Positions 7,531 through 17,348 of a stretch of DNA of 54,993 nt are shown piece by piece. The notes under the pieces were generated by a model. It was not told where the DNA came from. It saw nothing but the letters and a program-made list of their open reading frames with translations, and made no database searches. Position numbers and translations under genes: made by a program. This stretch comes from a virus: positions 1 through 54,993 of the IMG/VR virus record IMGVR_UViG_3300010883_000037. The stretch is one strand, 5' to 3'. Each line of letters begins with the position of its first letter. Positions within the stretch are counted from its first letter, which is position 1.

Positions 7531-9441
7531 TCATGTATCAGACAGCCCCGGATTCCTCTTGCCTGTATTAAGTGATAAGTTTCTTCTCATATTTCTGTAT
7601 GTGTTGTTTCTATGCAACCAACCCGGGTCCCTTTTAATTTTGTCTTCGATTTCAAGTGTTACTATCTTAGACTTTTGACGGTCTAAGTTTAGGATTTGTA
7701 TTTTGTAAGAACCCTTGTCAGACGTTGTAGTCAAAAATTTCTGGTCATATCCTTCACTGCTTTCTATCTTTAAGTATTCCGGATCAAAATAAATCCTCAT
7801 CATCTGATGATTACTATCAAGCATTACGTCTTCAGTTAATCGTACTGTGTTTATATTTTGTGCTTCAGTTGGACTAATAGAGAAATTAGGATATTGTTTC
7901 GGCGCGCCTGGCGGAGAAATAGAAGCTAACTCTATCTTATTTTCTAATTGATTAAATTTCACGCGGGTTTGTGCTCCATAGTTTGAAGACAAATTATGTG
8001 CGTCTACAGACACCACTGTGTAAATATAGTTTGCAGACCGATCGAATTCAGCGTCTACATATGCTGTATAACTTCCGTCTAGACGTAAATTAACATCCTC
8101 AGGTATTTTCTCTGTCATCGGCCATTTCTTTATACTGTTATTAAAGTCATACTGAGCTAATAGAGTGAAAGGATCGTTAATTGTTTTTCTTCTAAACACC
8201 TGGAACTTCTTGACATCTCGTTGGGGTGTTACTGGAAACTGCCAATCGATCATTAAACTATTAGTGTCATAGTCATATCTATAAAAAATACCATCGGGTG
8301 GTGGTGGCGGAACACGCTCAATACATTTTATTATTGTTTGAGGCGAAGGTCTAGACTTAATTAAGTAATACGTCAGATATATTCCAGACTGACCTCCAGG
8401 TGCATCTTCAAAAGTAGAACGAAGAAGAGTTACTGAGCTTACTGTGTATGTGTAAGACGCGCCGTACTTAATCTTAGAGTCAATTGCCTTTGATGAGTTT
8501 ACCCCGTCTAAAAAGATCGATTCCTTCTTTTTTCTTGTACCGTCATCAAGTATCTCCCATTTATCAATAATATAGCCGCAGGTTCCTGCTCTTGGCTGGA
8601 AGTGTCTAGACACTTTACGAGGCCTCGACAATGACCTAATCTCCGGGTCATAATCCAGCTCCATATTAATTTCAGGCCTCGTCTGTGAGCGCGCTTTAGT
8701 CTGGACCTGCTCATATTGTCTTTGAGCTATTAGCGAGTCATAACACCCCGGAGAGAACGGACTAGAAGCTACTCTTTTTTGAACATCAGCTAAAAATTTA
8801 TCCGGAATTTGAACATTAAGAACTAGCGATGCCTGATCTGTTAGGTCATTTGTTACTATTTCTTCGTCAATAGAGTTGACATAAGCTACACCCTCTTCCG
8901 TTTTATCTGATAACAGCCGAAGAATCATGTCTCCAGTAACATCTGCAGGTGTCTCATCATTTAGAATAGCAGCCAAGTCTGTTTGGGAGAACTCTGAAGC
9001 TAATGTTTCATTTTCTAGACGGTATCTAATGGATTGTTTTGTAAGTCTTTGCAAACGTTTCATCATGTCGGAGTCTTCAATCGCGATTGTTGACATAAAT
9101 TTTACTGCAACGTTTGATTCTGTCTGATACCTGTTGTATCTCCCGCACATTCGTGTAACATACTTTCTCTGTTCAGCTAGACGGGAAAAATATTGCCATT
9201 CGCCGCTGAAGACTCTTTTAATATCTAGCACAACAAATCGTGGAACTTCTCGCTCCAGCGTTCTATTGTCAATTAGAGCCTGGGTCTGGGCAGAAAGATA
9301 CCCGAAGGCACGCCTGGGCTTCCCCGATTCGTTGACCCCCTCGTCCGGAACAAAGAAGTTATAAACAAATCTTGCTTCAAGCTTTTCGGGATCAGGTACA
9401 TCAGCCGAAACTGCTTCCCTAGACGGAAATGTCGAACTCAT
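7531..9441 (-). CDS. Virion protein with fibronectin type III-like domains
   Basis: This 636-residue protein has a mixed N-terminal half and a beta-rich C-terminal half. The region encoded at about 7990-8590 has two fibronectin-III-like units. The first has GYIIDKWEI followed by YTYTVSSVTL. The second has LMIDWQFP, FQVFRRK and then YIYTVVSVDA. The same two-unit arrangement is present in the 1002-residue protein at 13225-13945. A PPPPPDG linker separates the units. ATG 9441 has an AGGAG ribosome-binding site. A structural or adhesive role in the tail is likely; I cannot match it to a named phage protein. Confidence 0.6.
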   Translation of the reverse strand: MSSTFPSREAVSADVPDPEKLEARFVYNFFVPDEGVNESGKPRRAFGYLSAQTQALIDNRTLEREVPRFVVLDIKRVFSGEWQYFSRLAEQRKYVTRMCGRYNRYQTESNVAVKFMSTIAIEDSDMMKRLQRLTKQSIRYRLENETLASEFSQTDLAAILNDETPADVTGDMILRLLSDKTEEGVAYVNSIDEEIVTNDLTDQASLVLNVQIPDKFLADVQKRVASSPFSPGCYDSLIAQRQYEQVQTKARSQTRPEINMELDYDPEIRSLSRPRKVSRHFQPRAGTCGYIIDKWEILDDGTRKKKESIFLDGVNSSKAIDSKIKYGASYTYTVSSVTLLRSTFEDAPGGQSGIYLTYYLIKSRPSPQTIIKCIERVPPPPPDGIFYRYDYDTNSLMIDWQFPVTPQRDVKKFQVFRRKTINDPFTLLAQYDFNNSIKKWPMTEKIPEDVNLRLDGSYTAYVDAEFDRSANYIYTVVSVDAHNLSSNYGAQTRVKFNQLENKIELASISPPGAPKQYPNFSISPTEAQNINTVRLTEDVMLDSNHQMMRIYFDPEYLKIESSEGYDQKFLTTTSDKGSYKIQILNLDRQKSKIVTLEIEDKIKRDPGWLHRNNTYRNMRRNLSLNTGKRNPGLSDT

Positions 9442-9442
9442 A

Positions 9443-12400
9443 TTATTCTCCTAACTCCACTTCACAGTAGTATCCGTTGATATCAAATTCGTCGGCATCT
9501 CGAGCATACTTGACTGACTGCTGGTATGTTCCTTGCTCGTCTATTTCGAAATGATCAGGGGCTAACACAACAGTAAATATTCTATCAAACATTGATGGGC
9601 TCAGTATTCTAGTTTGTCTAGTAATAGGGCCCAAAACTCCGGAGGAGCTTTGAAGTACTATGTCTTCTATCTTTGATCTGCTAAGAACAGGTGGTTTTAT
9701 AACCTGCTCTATGACACCGTACTCATTCATCTGTTTTATCATTTGAGGGCTGCAAAGGGATTTCAGTTTATTTGAATGTTTTAATTTATAAAAGTCTCTA
9801 TTACCCAAGATTGTTACATCCTCAAATGCTCTTGATATTTGAGTTGTAGAGAAACCCAACAGCCTTCTAATAGATTCTATTTTTGTGAAAGCACGAAGGG
9901 CCTTATATCCCTCTATGTCTATTACATTTTCTTGTAGTGAGTTGAAGAACAAAAATCCGGATTCAGAAAGATCTATACCCGCTAATTCTCTCATTATGAT
10001 TCTAAAGAGGTAGCTTTTAACATGATTTTCTAAAACAGAAGTCATTGTTGGATCAGCATCAATGAGATCTAATCCCAAGCTCTGGTCTACTATGACGCCG
10101 CTTGTAATCCTAGAAAACATAGTTGTTTCAACAATTTCTGATAGTGTTTGGTCTTGAGCTGTTTCATCATCAGGTGGCTCGATTGTTATACCATCTGGAA
10201 GAATAAAAAGCTCAGTGTCAAATTCATACTGGATTGGTTCAAATGTGATGCCCCTATAGAGTTCTTCTTCTCTATACATCGTTATTAACACCCTTGAAGC
10301 ATCCGGATCTGCAGCAAAGGGCACAGACTCTGTTGTTTCCTGGGGGGATGCTGCAAATTTTGGCTTTCTTAAGTTTCTCATCATTCCAACAGGAAAACCA
10401 ACAGACAGAGCTAGGCCTCGTGTTTGATCAGATAAATCGCTAGAATTTGCTAATATATCAACAGCAAGTCGCTCGCTTTGTGATGTGGTAAAGTTCAATT
10501 CTGTCTGGAAGGGTTGTTCTTCATCCAGGTCTGATCTGTAATAATCCACCAACTTGAGCGACACTTGATCTCTTGTTAAGCACTTAAGTGACTCTCTTCC
10601 TGCAGGTGATCGGGCTATTCTTATAAGACCCGATTTAGTATCATCAGCTACCTCAGAAAGATCCAAAGAAGCTGCGTCTTTTACTGTCAGCACATCAAAA
10701 AGCTCGTTAACAACATTATTGCACCTTGAAACTTCTTGTGTAATAGCCTGGAGATTTGACAAAGTGTACTTTACAAATCTTCTATGTCCCGACACTGACT
10801 TGATCAAAGACACTAAGTCGCCGGCTGTAGCACCATTAGGGCCTAGAGCTGTATTACTGTCAACACCTTCAATGGCCAGGGCACCGCCTTCTTCTGTAAA
10901 GAGGGCATCCAGATCAGATCCGGCTTGGGCTGCTGTTACCAGGACTTCAACAAAGTCTCTAAGCTTAGCTGATTTATCAGGATCCCAGCCTACTTTTAGT
11001 TTATTGCTAGAAGTAGATGTTGTCGAAGCTGTGCCGTGTCTTTTAATATCAATGCAGATGAACTCTTTGACTAGAGTTCGCATTATTTCATAAATACAGG
11101 CAATTATTGTGTTGTCATCAAATTGATTGTAGCGTGTGTAACCATCATTATCCAGATAAGACGCGCTAGCACCGTCTCTTTCAGCTAAGTTCATTGCCTC
11201 TCTTTGCAACTCTCTTGATATTTGCACAAAAGATTCGAATGCAGACATATCCTCAGGATCGTCTGCAGTTATAAGCGACGATACATACTGTGATGATGTT
11301 TGATTACTGGGATAATTTGTATTACCTGATCCCCACCCTCCTGACCAGATCGATGATAGAATAATTTTACCCCTGGCTGCGCTAATAGAGGAATTAATAA
11401 CATTTGTGGAGCTCGGTTTATCTTGCTCTGCCTTACATCTTGTTGGGATATAGTAATCATCTTCTAGCTGTAGATCTAGTTCTTCGCGAAATCTCATTCC
11501 TAAGGCATAGCTGGCGTCTAGCATTTTCCATCGAGAACTATAAAAGGCTTTTCCACATGTAACGGAATCAGACTTGGAGAGCATAGCTGTTGAATAGCTG
11601 GTTATTGTAGGCACGTTCCCTGAAGCGGCTTTTTCTGAAAGATATGAAGACACCTTAAACAACTCTGTTAGACATCTTATTACGATGCCATGAGGCGTCA
11701 GCGGTGTTTCTTGATCTAACGACAAAAGATCATTCATGTATGTTGAAACATCTTCTGTTGCAGCAACAAGACCTGTTGCAAACTCATCAAATGTATTGGG
11801 GCCTCCATTTTCCGGGAATCTTAGCGGCGCTTCAACAAAAAAGTCAGCGCCTGAGACATATTCTGTTTCCCCGCCGTCGTCAGATATTTGGGCTGTCTCA
11901 AAAGGAAGGACAATATGCTCTCCTGCTGCTTTTGAGCCCACAGCTTCATTTAATACCATGAAGTCAGCTAAGCTTCCAGCTGCTGTCTGGTCTGTTAAAA
12001 CCTTTCCAGCGCCGGTGAAGCTTCCCCCAAGTGCATACTCTAGTGGATCTGCGCCGGTGGACCCAAATCTTGTGCCTAAAGATGTGCCCAATGTTCTCCC
12101 AATACCCGCGGAAACTGTTAGTTCATTATAAAGAATAGTTGATAAAACTCTAACACGATCCATTCCTGATGTTATAGTCATTACTCCTGGCAGGGCTTTT
12201 TCGAGGCCATGTGACAAGGGTCTATTATCGCTTCGGCTTTTACTACCTACAGTTTTAGTAGTTACTCGATGACTATTGTCACCTTCCGGGGCGTATGCAG
12301 CGTAGGACACAGCACCTAAGTCAGTTCTTGCGTTAATTGACGCGGGTAGCAGTGTAGGATAATGTCGCTCAATAGAATTCTTGAGTTCCCGAACAAGTGT

Positions 12401-13117
12401 ATGATACAGCTTTGTATTGCTAAAGTTCGATACACTCGTCTCTTGAAATCCACACTTTTGAATGATAAAATCTTCAATAGTGTCTGGATACTCATCTAAG
12501 CTTCCATCTGACGGTAGAGCTTCACCTTCTGCAATTTCTTTTGCAATAGATGTGATAGTACTGGAGTTGTGACGTACATCCAATGCCGCGGAGACGCTAT
12601 CAATTGCTGACCTTAGCTGTGCCAGTGCGTTGATATCTACTAAAATTTCTTCATCAATAAAAGACTGATTCTCCGATAGCTTTGTATACAAGCCGCCAGG
12701 GTCTTCTTTTTGTATTTCGGACCATACTAAATTGGCATTTGCTATCTTAAGAAATCTCTCGAATCGTCGGGTGTCTAAAAGTCCTTGCATCCTCTCAGTG
12801 TCACGAAAAGAAAATAAGGGCGTCTTCGCAATGATTTCCGGTCTTTTGTCAGATACACTAGCGTCAGACATTAGATTATTGACTGAGCTACCACCTTGAA
12901 TTGCTACTCTGACGGCTGCTGACTGTGCTTCGTCAGAGTCTTCGACAGGTGGTGCGTTTAGTGTTCCTTCCAAGCCTGTTACAGAAACTACGTTGCCTGT
13001 TGCAGTTTCCATTTCTTCGCCAGAAGAAGATACGGGCCGGTCGACCTCCCAGGATGCTGATGGCAGAGATTGTGTGCTTACAGAAGAGAGGCGCATTACT
13101 GTGGTTGCTAATTTCAT
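9443..13117 (-). CDS. Very large unrecognised virion protein
   Basis: I recognise no domain in this 1224-residue protein. It opens with a Ser-rich, acidic stretch, contains mostly helical-looking acidic sequence through the middle, and ends YYCEVELGE. There is no signal peptide or obvious membrane segment. Its ATG overlaps the stop of the preceding gene by four bases (ATGA), with AAGGT 5-9 bases upstream, so it is probably translationally coupled to the 1002-residue protein. Its place among structural genes on one strand suggests a virion component; other roles cannot be excluded. Confidence 0.5.
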   Translation of the reverse strand: MKLATTVMRLSSVSTQSLPSASWEVDRPVSSSGEEMETATGNVVSVTGLEGTLNAPPVEDSDEAQSAAVRVAIQGGSSVNNLMSDASVSDKRPEIIAKTPLFSFRDTERMQGLLDTRRFERFLKIANANLVWSEIQKEDPGGLYTKLSENQSFIDEEILVDINALAQLRSAIDSVSAALDVRHNSSTITSIAKEIAEGEALPSDGSLDEYPDTIEDFIIQKCGFQETSVSNFSNTKLYHTLVRELKNSIERHYPTLLPASINARTDLGAVSYAAYAPEGDNSHRVTTKTVGSKSRSDNRPLSHGLEKALPGVMTITSGMDRVRVLSTILYNELTVSAGIGRTLGTSLGTRFGSTGADPLEYALGGSFTGAGKVLTDQTAAGSLADFMVLNEAVGSKAAGEHIVLPFETAQISDDGGETEYVSGADFFVEAPLRFPENGGPNTFDEFATGLVAATEDVSTYMNDLLSLDQETPLTPHGIVIRCLTELFKVSSYLSEKAASGNVPTITSYSTAMLSKSDSVTCGKAFYSSRWKMLDASYALGMRFREELDLQLEDDYYIPTRCKAEQDKPSSTNVINSSISAARGKIILSSIWSGGWGSGNTNYPSNQTSSQYVSSLITADDPEDMSAFESFVQISRELQREAMNLAERDGASASYLDNDGYTRYNQFDDNTIIACIYEIMRTLVKEFICIDIKRHGTASTTSTSSNKLKVGWDPDKSAKLRDFVEVLVTAAQAGSDLDALFTEEGGALAIEGVDSNTALGPNGATAGDLVSLIKSVSGHRRFVKYTLSNLQAITQEVSRCNNVVNELFDVLTVKDAASLDLSEVADDTKSGLIRIARSPAGRESLKCLTRDQVSLKLVDYYRSDLDEEQPFQTELNFTTSQSERLAVDILANSSDLSDQTRGLALSVGFPVGMMRNLRKPKFAASPQETTESVPFAADPDASRVLITMYREEELYRGITFEPIQYEFDTELFILPDGITIEPPDDETAQDQTLSEIVETTMFSRITSGVIVDQSLGLDLIDADPTMTSVLENHVKSYLFRIIMRELAGIDLSESGFLFFNSLQENVIDIEGYKALRAFTKIESIRRLLGFSTTQISRAFEDVTILGNRDFYKLKHSNKLKSLCSPQMIKQMNEYGVIEQVIKPPVLSRSKIEDIVLQSSSGVLGPITRQTRILSPSMFDRIFTVVLAPDHFEIDEQGTYQQSVKYARDADEFDINGYYCEVELGE

Positions 13118-16100
13118 GTCTTACCTTTACTCCTATCAGCAACACTTATAGAGCGCTTATCTTTTCCTCCGCCCGATCTTGCGTTAACTTTCATAAGCTT
13201 GGACCATAGCGACTTAGACATGTCTCTAGATCTGGCCTTCGTTGTCTCAGTAGAAGCTTCTGATCTCGTATAGTCTGTATACACTATTCTGACAAAGTAG
13301 TTAATATCACCAACTTCGCCTGATAATTTTCTGTCAGGAAAGTTATACGTGCCACTTCCTCTGCCAGATCTGTATCCGATAGGTGCCACGACCCCCCTGT
13401 AGCGTGCGTAGACAATGAAGTGATCTATTCTAGCTAGGTCGCCTGAGCACTTCCAGCTAACAATATTATATCCCCTTTTTGTTCTATAGGACTTAACTCT
13501 TTCAACCACCGGGCGGGAGGACGGCATTTTTACCTCTAGTGAAAGTTCAATTCCTGTTTGCCCCTTTTGAAACTGTGCATTTACACTTGTTGTTCTGCTG
13601 TCTTTTAATTCTGTGTCGCTCGGCAGGGATGGGAAAACACCAAATGATGATAGAAATCTCTGAGAAAGCGTTTCAATTGAGTCTGTAGCTGTATCTAGCA
13701 CAGAAGGATTTTGAACCACAACCTTGGTTAGTGCATCTTTGAACAAAGTTTCTGGAGGTCTTAGACAAAGCTTGGCGACGTATTTATAAGACCTACCTGA
13801 TAGGGGTGCTGACACATTGTTTCGCTTTCTAGACCTTGTGTTGTCGGTAAATGTTCCCGGTCTTCGTAGACCAAAGCTTTCGCGGCGGCCGGACTTCATA
13901 TCCAGCCTCTCAATAACATACGCGGCAATATCAGAGACTCTATTTCTGTCGCTTCGAACTTCATCAATAAATGCTTGCTCAACACCGGCCGAGGCTAATA
14001 TTTTCGAAACTGCTTCGACACCGTCATCTGTGGGTGACGCGGAAAGTGTAAAAGAAACGCTTGACTGTGTTGCTTTTTTGCTATATCTTGAGCCGGCTGT
14101 GCTGTCTTGTTCGTCGGCTCCTGTCTCTGTTCTTACTTTTAAGTTTCCTATTTCAGGGCTTACTAGAATGTCTGTTCGAGGCCTTATATGACGTATTAGT
14201 TCATCGCCGTTGCCTAGCTCCTCTGGCCCTCTTTCCAATCTAAAAATGCACTGATAGCGGTACTGTCTAAAGGGCTCAACATTTGTATCTTCAAATAATA
14301 CTTTTGAAATTGACCCCTCTAGCGTTGTCATTGTCGCACCTGTTCCAATATTCGGTACAACATAATGAGGTCTATCAGAATTCGATGTATAAGAATCAGA
14401 AGTCAGGTCTTCTCTTATGAGGCGAAGGGCGGTCACACCTGCAGGTATGTTAGTTACTTCTATAGCTATTCTATCTCCAGCGTTCATAGCATGAATACTG
14501 CAGTTAAGTCTATTAGTAGAAGAGTTCGACGCGATACCAGAGATTGGTTGAAGACCTGGAACAACAACAGAACCGTACTCATCTCCTTCATCTCCCAGAG
14601 GGCTGGCGGAGATGGCTCGATACATTATAACATTGGGAGAAATGTTATCTGCATCTGCATCTTCAAATATTTCCAAGCCCATGTCTTGAGTGACGTTGAT
14701 TTTTGCAATTTCCTCATAGGGAATATTCGTGTCTTCAGAATTTGGATTTAGAGTTTTCTTTTCTATTATGATCTGGGTTGCAACAGGATCATTTTGCTGC
14801 AAAGTTAAATAATTTCGACCGCGCATTTGTGTTCCTTTTCCAATAGAGGGTGCAACTTCAGGAGTTAGGAATTCAGTGAGCATTTCTTTATGGCCGATAG
14901 TATATACTTTCGAAAAACTGGGCGCATTGTCAATAGCAGATATAAGCTGAATCTCAAAGTAGATTTGATCTTTAGCACCCGTTCTGGGAATTTGAACGTC
15001 TATTTCTCTTTCAAATTCAATGGCTCTTGACTCAAAAGACATGATAACAGGTGACTCAGCCTTGATCTTCTCGGGTGATTTGCGTGGAATAGTTATGTTT
15101 ACTAAGGAAAGTGCTGAGATCGTTGGAGTTTTAAGTCTGGGATTGCTTAGAGTGGGAGTTGCTGCAGCTGCTGTCACAGATCTGCCCTTCACAGACATTC
15201 TTTGGCCCACATTTCTTCTAGTTCTCTCACCTGACGATGCTTTTTTTCTAGATGATCTATTCATCTTTGAAGAGCCCCTAGAAGTATCTGATGAACTGCA
15301 GCCTGACCTCTGATCTTTCAATGTGTCTATTGGAAATCTAGATGACGCTGAAACTGTTGGGTCGATCCCATCCTTAAAGATAGCGTCCATGGATATCTTG
15401 AGTGTGCTAGCTGATGTTCGCTTTCCTGATGTTTCTTTCTTGCTTATTGACCTGGATGTGATCCCAGAAGGTGATGATATAGTCATACTTCTAGCAGTTG
15501 CTGTATCTATAGCAACCCTTCCTTCAGGTCGAACTGAGCGTGCGCTTAAATCCGCCTTTTCTCTTGATATAAATTCATAGCGGTCTCTTTTGGATCGGGC
15601 TTCTCTCCTTTCTCTTTGTTCAGTTGCCCTATACTTCGAATAATTCTTTAGATCTTCCCTGCTCATTGCAGGCCCTAGCGATATTTTAGAGTAGCCTATA
15701 ATATTCTTACCTAATGTTGGTGCGAAAGAAGACGAATCAGACGTAGCATCAGCAGAAAGAGCAGCAGGATTATCTGACGCGGATTCCGCTTTATCTGTCG
15801 GCTTTTTTCGTGCCCTAATCATTTGACGAATGTCTTTTGGGCTAGCATTCCTTGTTTTTCGTAGTACTTTTTTCTCTGGAGGTCTTTCAGCATACACATT
15901 TACTACGACAGCATTGAGATTATTAGTGAGGGCAAGGAGGGAGTTCACAAAAAACTTCAGCTCATAGACAAAATCTCCTTTTGCTGATAATACTCCTTCT
16001 TTAGGGTCCCTGGTATTGGGAACTTCCTCAATATCTTCTAAAACTGCCAGACCTTGCTCATCATCAATGAACAAAATGTCGTCGAATCTTGATTTCTTAA

Positions 16101-16122
16101 TTTCATCTCTGTCTATCTTCAT
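13114..16122 (-). CDS. Large basic virion protein with C-terminal fibronectin-III-like region
   Basis: This is a 1002-residue protein. Residues about 80-330 are unusually rich in Ser, Lys and Arg, with many RS/KK pairs, and are probably disordered. The remainder is beta-like. The C-terminal part (13225-13945) has two fibronectin-III-like units: AYVIERLDM with YKYVAKLCLRPPE, then YNIVSWKC, FIVYARYRGV and YFVRIVYTDY. Both align with the 636-residue protein. The ATG at 16122 sits close to the upstream TAA, with only a weak GGAT ribosome-binding site. The basic region could contact DNA, RNA or an acidic partner protein; this is speculation. Confidence 0.58.
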   Translation of the reverse strand: MKIDRDEIKKSRFDDILFIDDEQGLAVLEDIEEVPNTRDPKEGVLSAKGDFVYELKFFVNSLLALTNNLNAVVVNVYAERPPEKKVLRKTRNASPKDIRQMIRARKKPTDKAESASDNPAALSADATSDSSSFAPTLGKNIIGYSKISLGPAMSREDLKNYSKYRATEQRERREARSKRDRYEFISREKADLSARSVRPEGRVAIDTATARSMTISSPSGITSRSISKKETSGKRTSASTLKISMDAIFKDGIDPTVSASSRFPIDTLKDQRSGCSSSDTSRGSSKMNRSSRKKASSGERTRRNVGQRMSVKGRSVTAAAATPTLSNPRLKTPTISALSLVNITIPRKSPEKIKAESPVIMSFESRAIEFEREIDVQIPRTGAKDQIYFEIQLISAIDNAPSFSKVYTIGHKEMLTEFLTPEVAPSIGKGTQMRGRNYLTLQQNDPVATQIIIEKKTLNPNSEDTNIPYEEIAKINVTQDMGLEIFEDADADNISPNVIMYRAISASPLGDEGDEYGSVVVPGLQPISGIASNSSTNRLNCSIHAMNAGDRIAIEVTNIPAGVTALRLIREDLTSDSYTSNSDRPHYVVPNIGTGATMTTLEGSISKVLFEDTNVEPFRQYRYQCIFRLERGPEELGNGDELIRHIRPRTDILVSPEIGNLKVRTETGADEQDSTAGSRYSKKATQSSVSFTLSASPTDDGVEAVSKILASAGVEQAFIDEVRSDRNRVSDIAAYVIERLDMKSGRRESFGLRRPGTFTDNTRSRKRNNVSAPLSGRSYKYVAKLCLRPPETLFKDALTKVVVQNPSVLDTATDSIETLSQRFLSSFGVFPSLPSDTELKDSRTTSVNAQFQKGQTGIELSLEVKMPSSRPVVERVKSYRTKRGYNIVSWKCSGDLARIDHFIVYARYRGVVAPIGYRSGRGSGTYNFPDRKLSGEVGDINYFVRIVYTDYTRSEASTETTKARSRDMSKSLWSKLMKVNARSGGGKDKRSISVADRSKGKT

Positions 16123-16124
16123 TA

Positions 16125-17072
16125 TTAATCCATAACTACTGTAAATAGATTGACAAACGTCGACGCTCCGTAAGCATCTTGATACATTTTACCCAAGAAA
16201 AATACTCTTTTTCCAGGAGAATAGGGATCCTCATCAGAAAACTCTCCGAAATCGATAATTGCCAGCTTTTGTATGCCATCAGGTCTAAATTCGAACGGTT
16301 GCATCATAAGATTGTTATCACGAGAAGTCTCTGTAAACTCTATGTCTACATAGTCTCTTCCCTCTAGTTCTGTCATCAGATCTTGTATTGTGAGCACTTC
16401 CTTCTGGTTCCAATTGACATAATTACCTAGCAGACCCCCAGATTCTTCGCCGGCTCGTGGCAGATTTTTTGGAGGAAGGTACTTAAAGTTAGGCATATGA
16501 GAAAGGCGTCTATCTTGAAAGAGGCTTTCAACAGAATCAAGCGGGGCTACCTTTATACCGTCCTCGCGAATCGGGGAAGAATCAGATACAGTAAACTTGG
16601 CTGTTTGTGGGCTTATATCAAACCCAGATGTATCAGAAAATGGGTCGTTTTGTCCTAATATTTGCTGGTCTGTGAAGTTTTTTGTTACATCAGCGATGAT
16701 CTCATTTGCTTTTCCCGTAAACTGACTTCCTGTCAGGAACACGCTTACAGTATCAGCAGCAGAACTCAGAGATCCAGAAGCGATATTTGTTCCTGCTAAG
16801 TCAAAGTCAGCTGTCTTAAAAGACTTGATTACACCGTTTTCTAATGTCTCAATGACAATCTGATCTTGCTGGCGGCTAGCACACTCAAAATAAATTCTAT
16901 TAGTGGCGTCGTCTACAACTCTGTCAGATCCGGTTTCTTCTCTATAAAATGCATGTCGATCTGTAAATGTGGCGTAATGAATCTTTAGTTCACCCATAGA
17001 TGCCTGGCGTTTTCCCTCATCTGTGATGAGTATATCCATAACCCTTTGTTTACTATCTAAAATTCCAGCCAC
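16125..17072 (-). CDS. Virion protein with 'LTDxGR' N-terminal module, GTG start
   Basis: This 315-residue protein begins at GTG 17072, supported by AGGA a short distance upstream. It starts MAGILD with the module MDILITDEGKRQA and KIHYATFTD, matching the 238-residue protein at 6701-7417. The middle holds Asp/Ser-rich beta-like sequence. The C-terminus ends FFLGKMYQDAYGASTFVNLF. No enzymatic motif is visible. The paired occurrence in one virion operon suggests two structural components that share an attachment or assembly module. Confidence 0.6.
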   Translation of the reverse strand: MAGILDSKQRVMDILITDEGKRQASMGELKIHYATFTDRHAFYREETGSDRVVDDATNRIYFECASRQQDQIVIETLENGVIKSFKTADFDLAGTNIASGSLSSAADTVSVFLTGSQFTGKANEIIADVTKNFTDQQILGQNDPFSDTSGFDISPQTAKFTVSDSSPIREDGIKVAPLDSVESLFQDRRLSHMPNFKYLPPKNLPRAGEESGGLLGNYVNWNQKEVLTIQDLMTELEGRDYVDIEFTETSRDNNLMMQPFEFRPDGIQKLAIIDFGEFSDEDPYSPGKRVFFLGKMYQDAYGASTFVNLFTVVMD

Positions 17073-17083
17073 GTCTATTCCTA

Positions 17084-17305
17084 TTAATAAAGTATCTTTT
17101 TAAGATTCTTGATATGCGTATCAAATCTGCAACACTCTGATGACAAAAATTCTACTGCTCGCATCCTGGCCTGATCATCTGAGTCATCAAATATAAACTT
17201 GAATTTCCCAGATGGATACCTGCCGGCGTCGAGCAAGTTAAATCCCTTCAACATTAGATACGCCGCAATAGCGAGATCAGACGTTTCGTATGTTTTATTA
17301 CTCAT
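17084..17305 (-). CDS. Small DUF5659-like protein
   Basis: This 73-residue protein starts MSNKTYETSDLAIAAYLMLK, followed by GFNLLDAG, KFKFIFDDSDDQ and a C-terminal LKKILY. The TSDLxxAAYLxxKGF...F(I/V)F pattern resembles small DUF5659 proteins found in phages and mobile elements. A GTG at 17311 is in frame, but AGGAG lies at proper spacing before ATG 17305, so ATG 17305 is the better start. It is the only small gene inside the structural block. Its function is unknown, and the family match rests on my recall of the motif. Confidence 0.6.
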   Translation of the reverse strand: MSNKTYETSDLAIAAYLMLKGFNLLDAGRYPSGKFKFIFDDSDDQARMRAVEFLSSECCRFDTHIKNLKKILY

Positions 17306-17334
17306 TTTCACTCCTAAACATAAATATCGCTCCC

Positions 17335-17348
17335 TTCAGCTCACTGAA
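17335..17348 (-). other. Small hairpin over the stop codon of the 596-residue fibre gene
   Basis: On the minus strand TTCAG and CTGAA form a perfect 5-bp stem around a TGAG loop, and the TGA stop lies inside it. It is too short and lacks a U-tract, so it is not a convincing terminator. It could affect coupling to the small downstream gene. Confidence 0.2.

Noticed and set aside
13781-13788. TATAAATA late-promoter-like sequence on the minus strand
   Set aside because: It lies inside the coding sequence of the 1002-residue gene with no start or gap downstream. A similar match at 32861-32868 is also internal, so both are probably chance.
17303-17311. GTG 17311 as the start of the small DUF5659-like gene
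   Set aside because: AGGAG is directly adjacent to GTG, leaving no spacing. ATG 17305 has correct spacing.
17335-17348. Rho-independent terminator after the 596-residue fibre gene
   Set aside because: The stem is only 5 bp and no U-tract follows.
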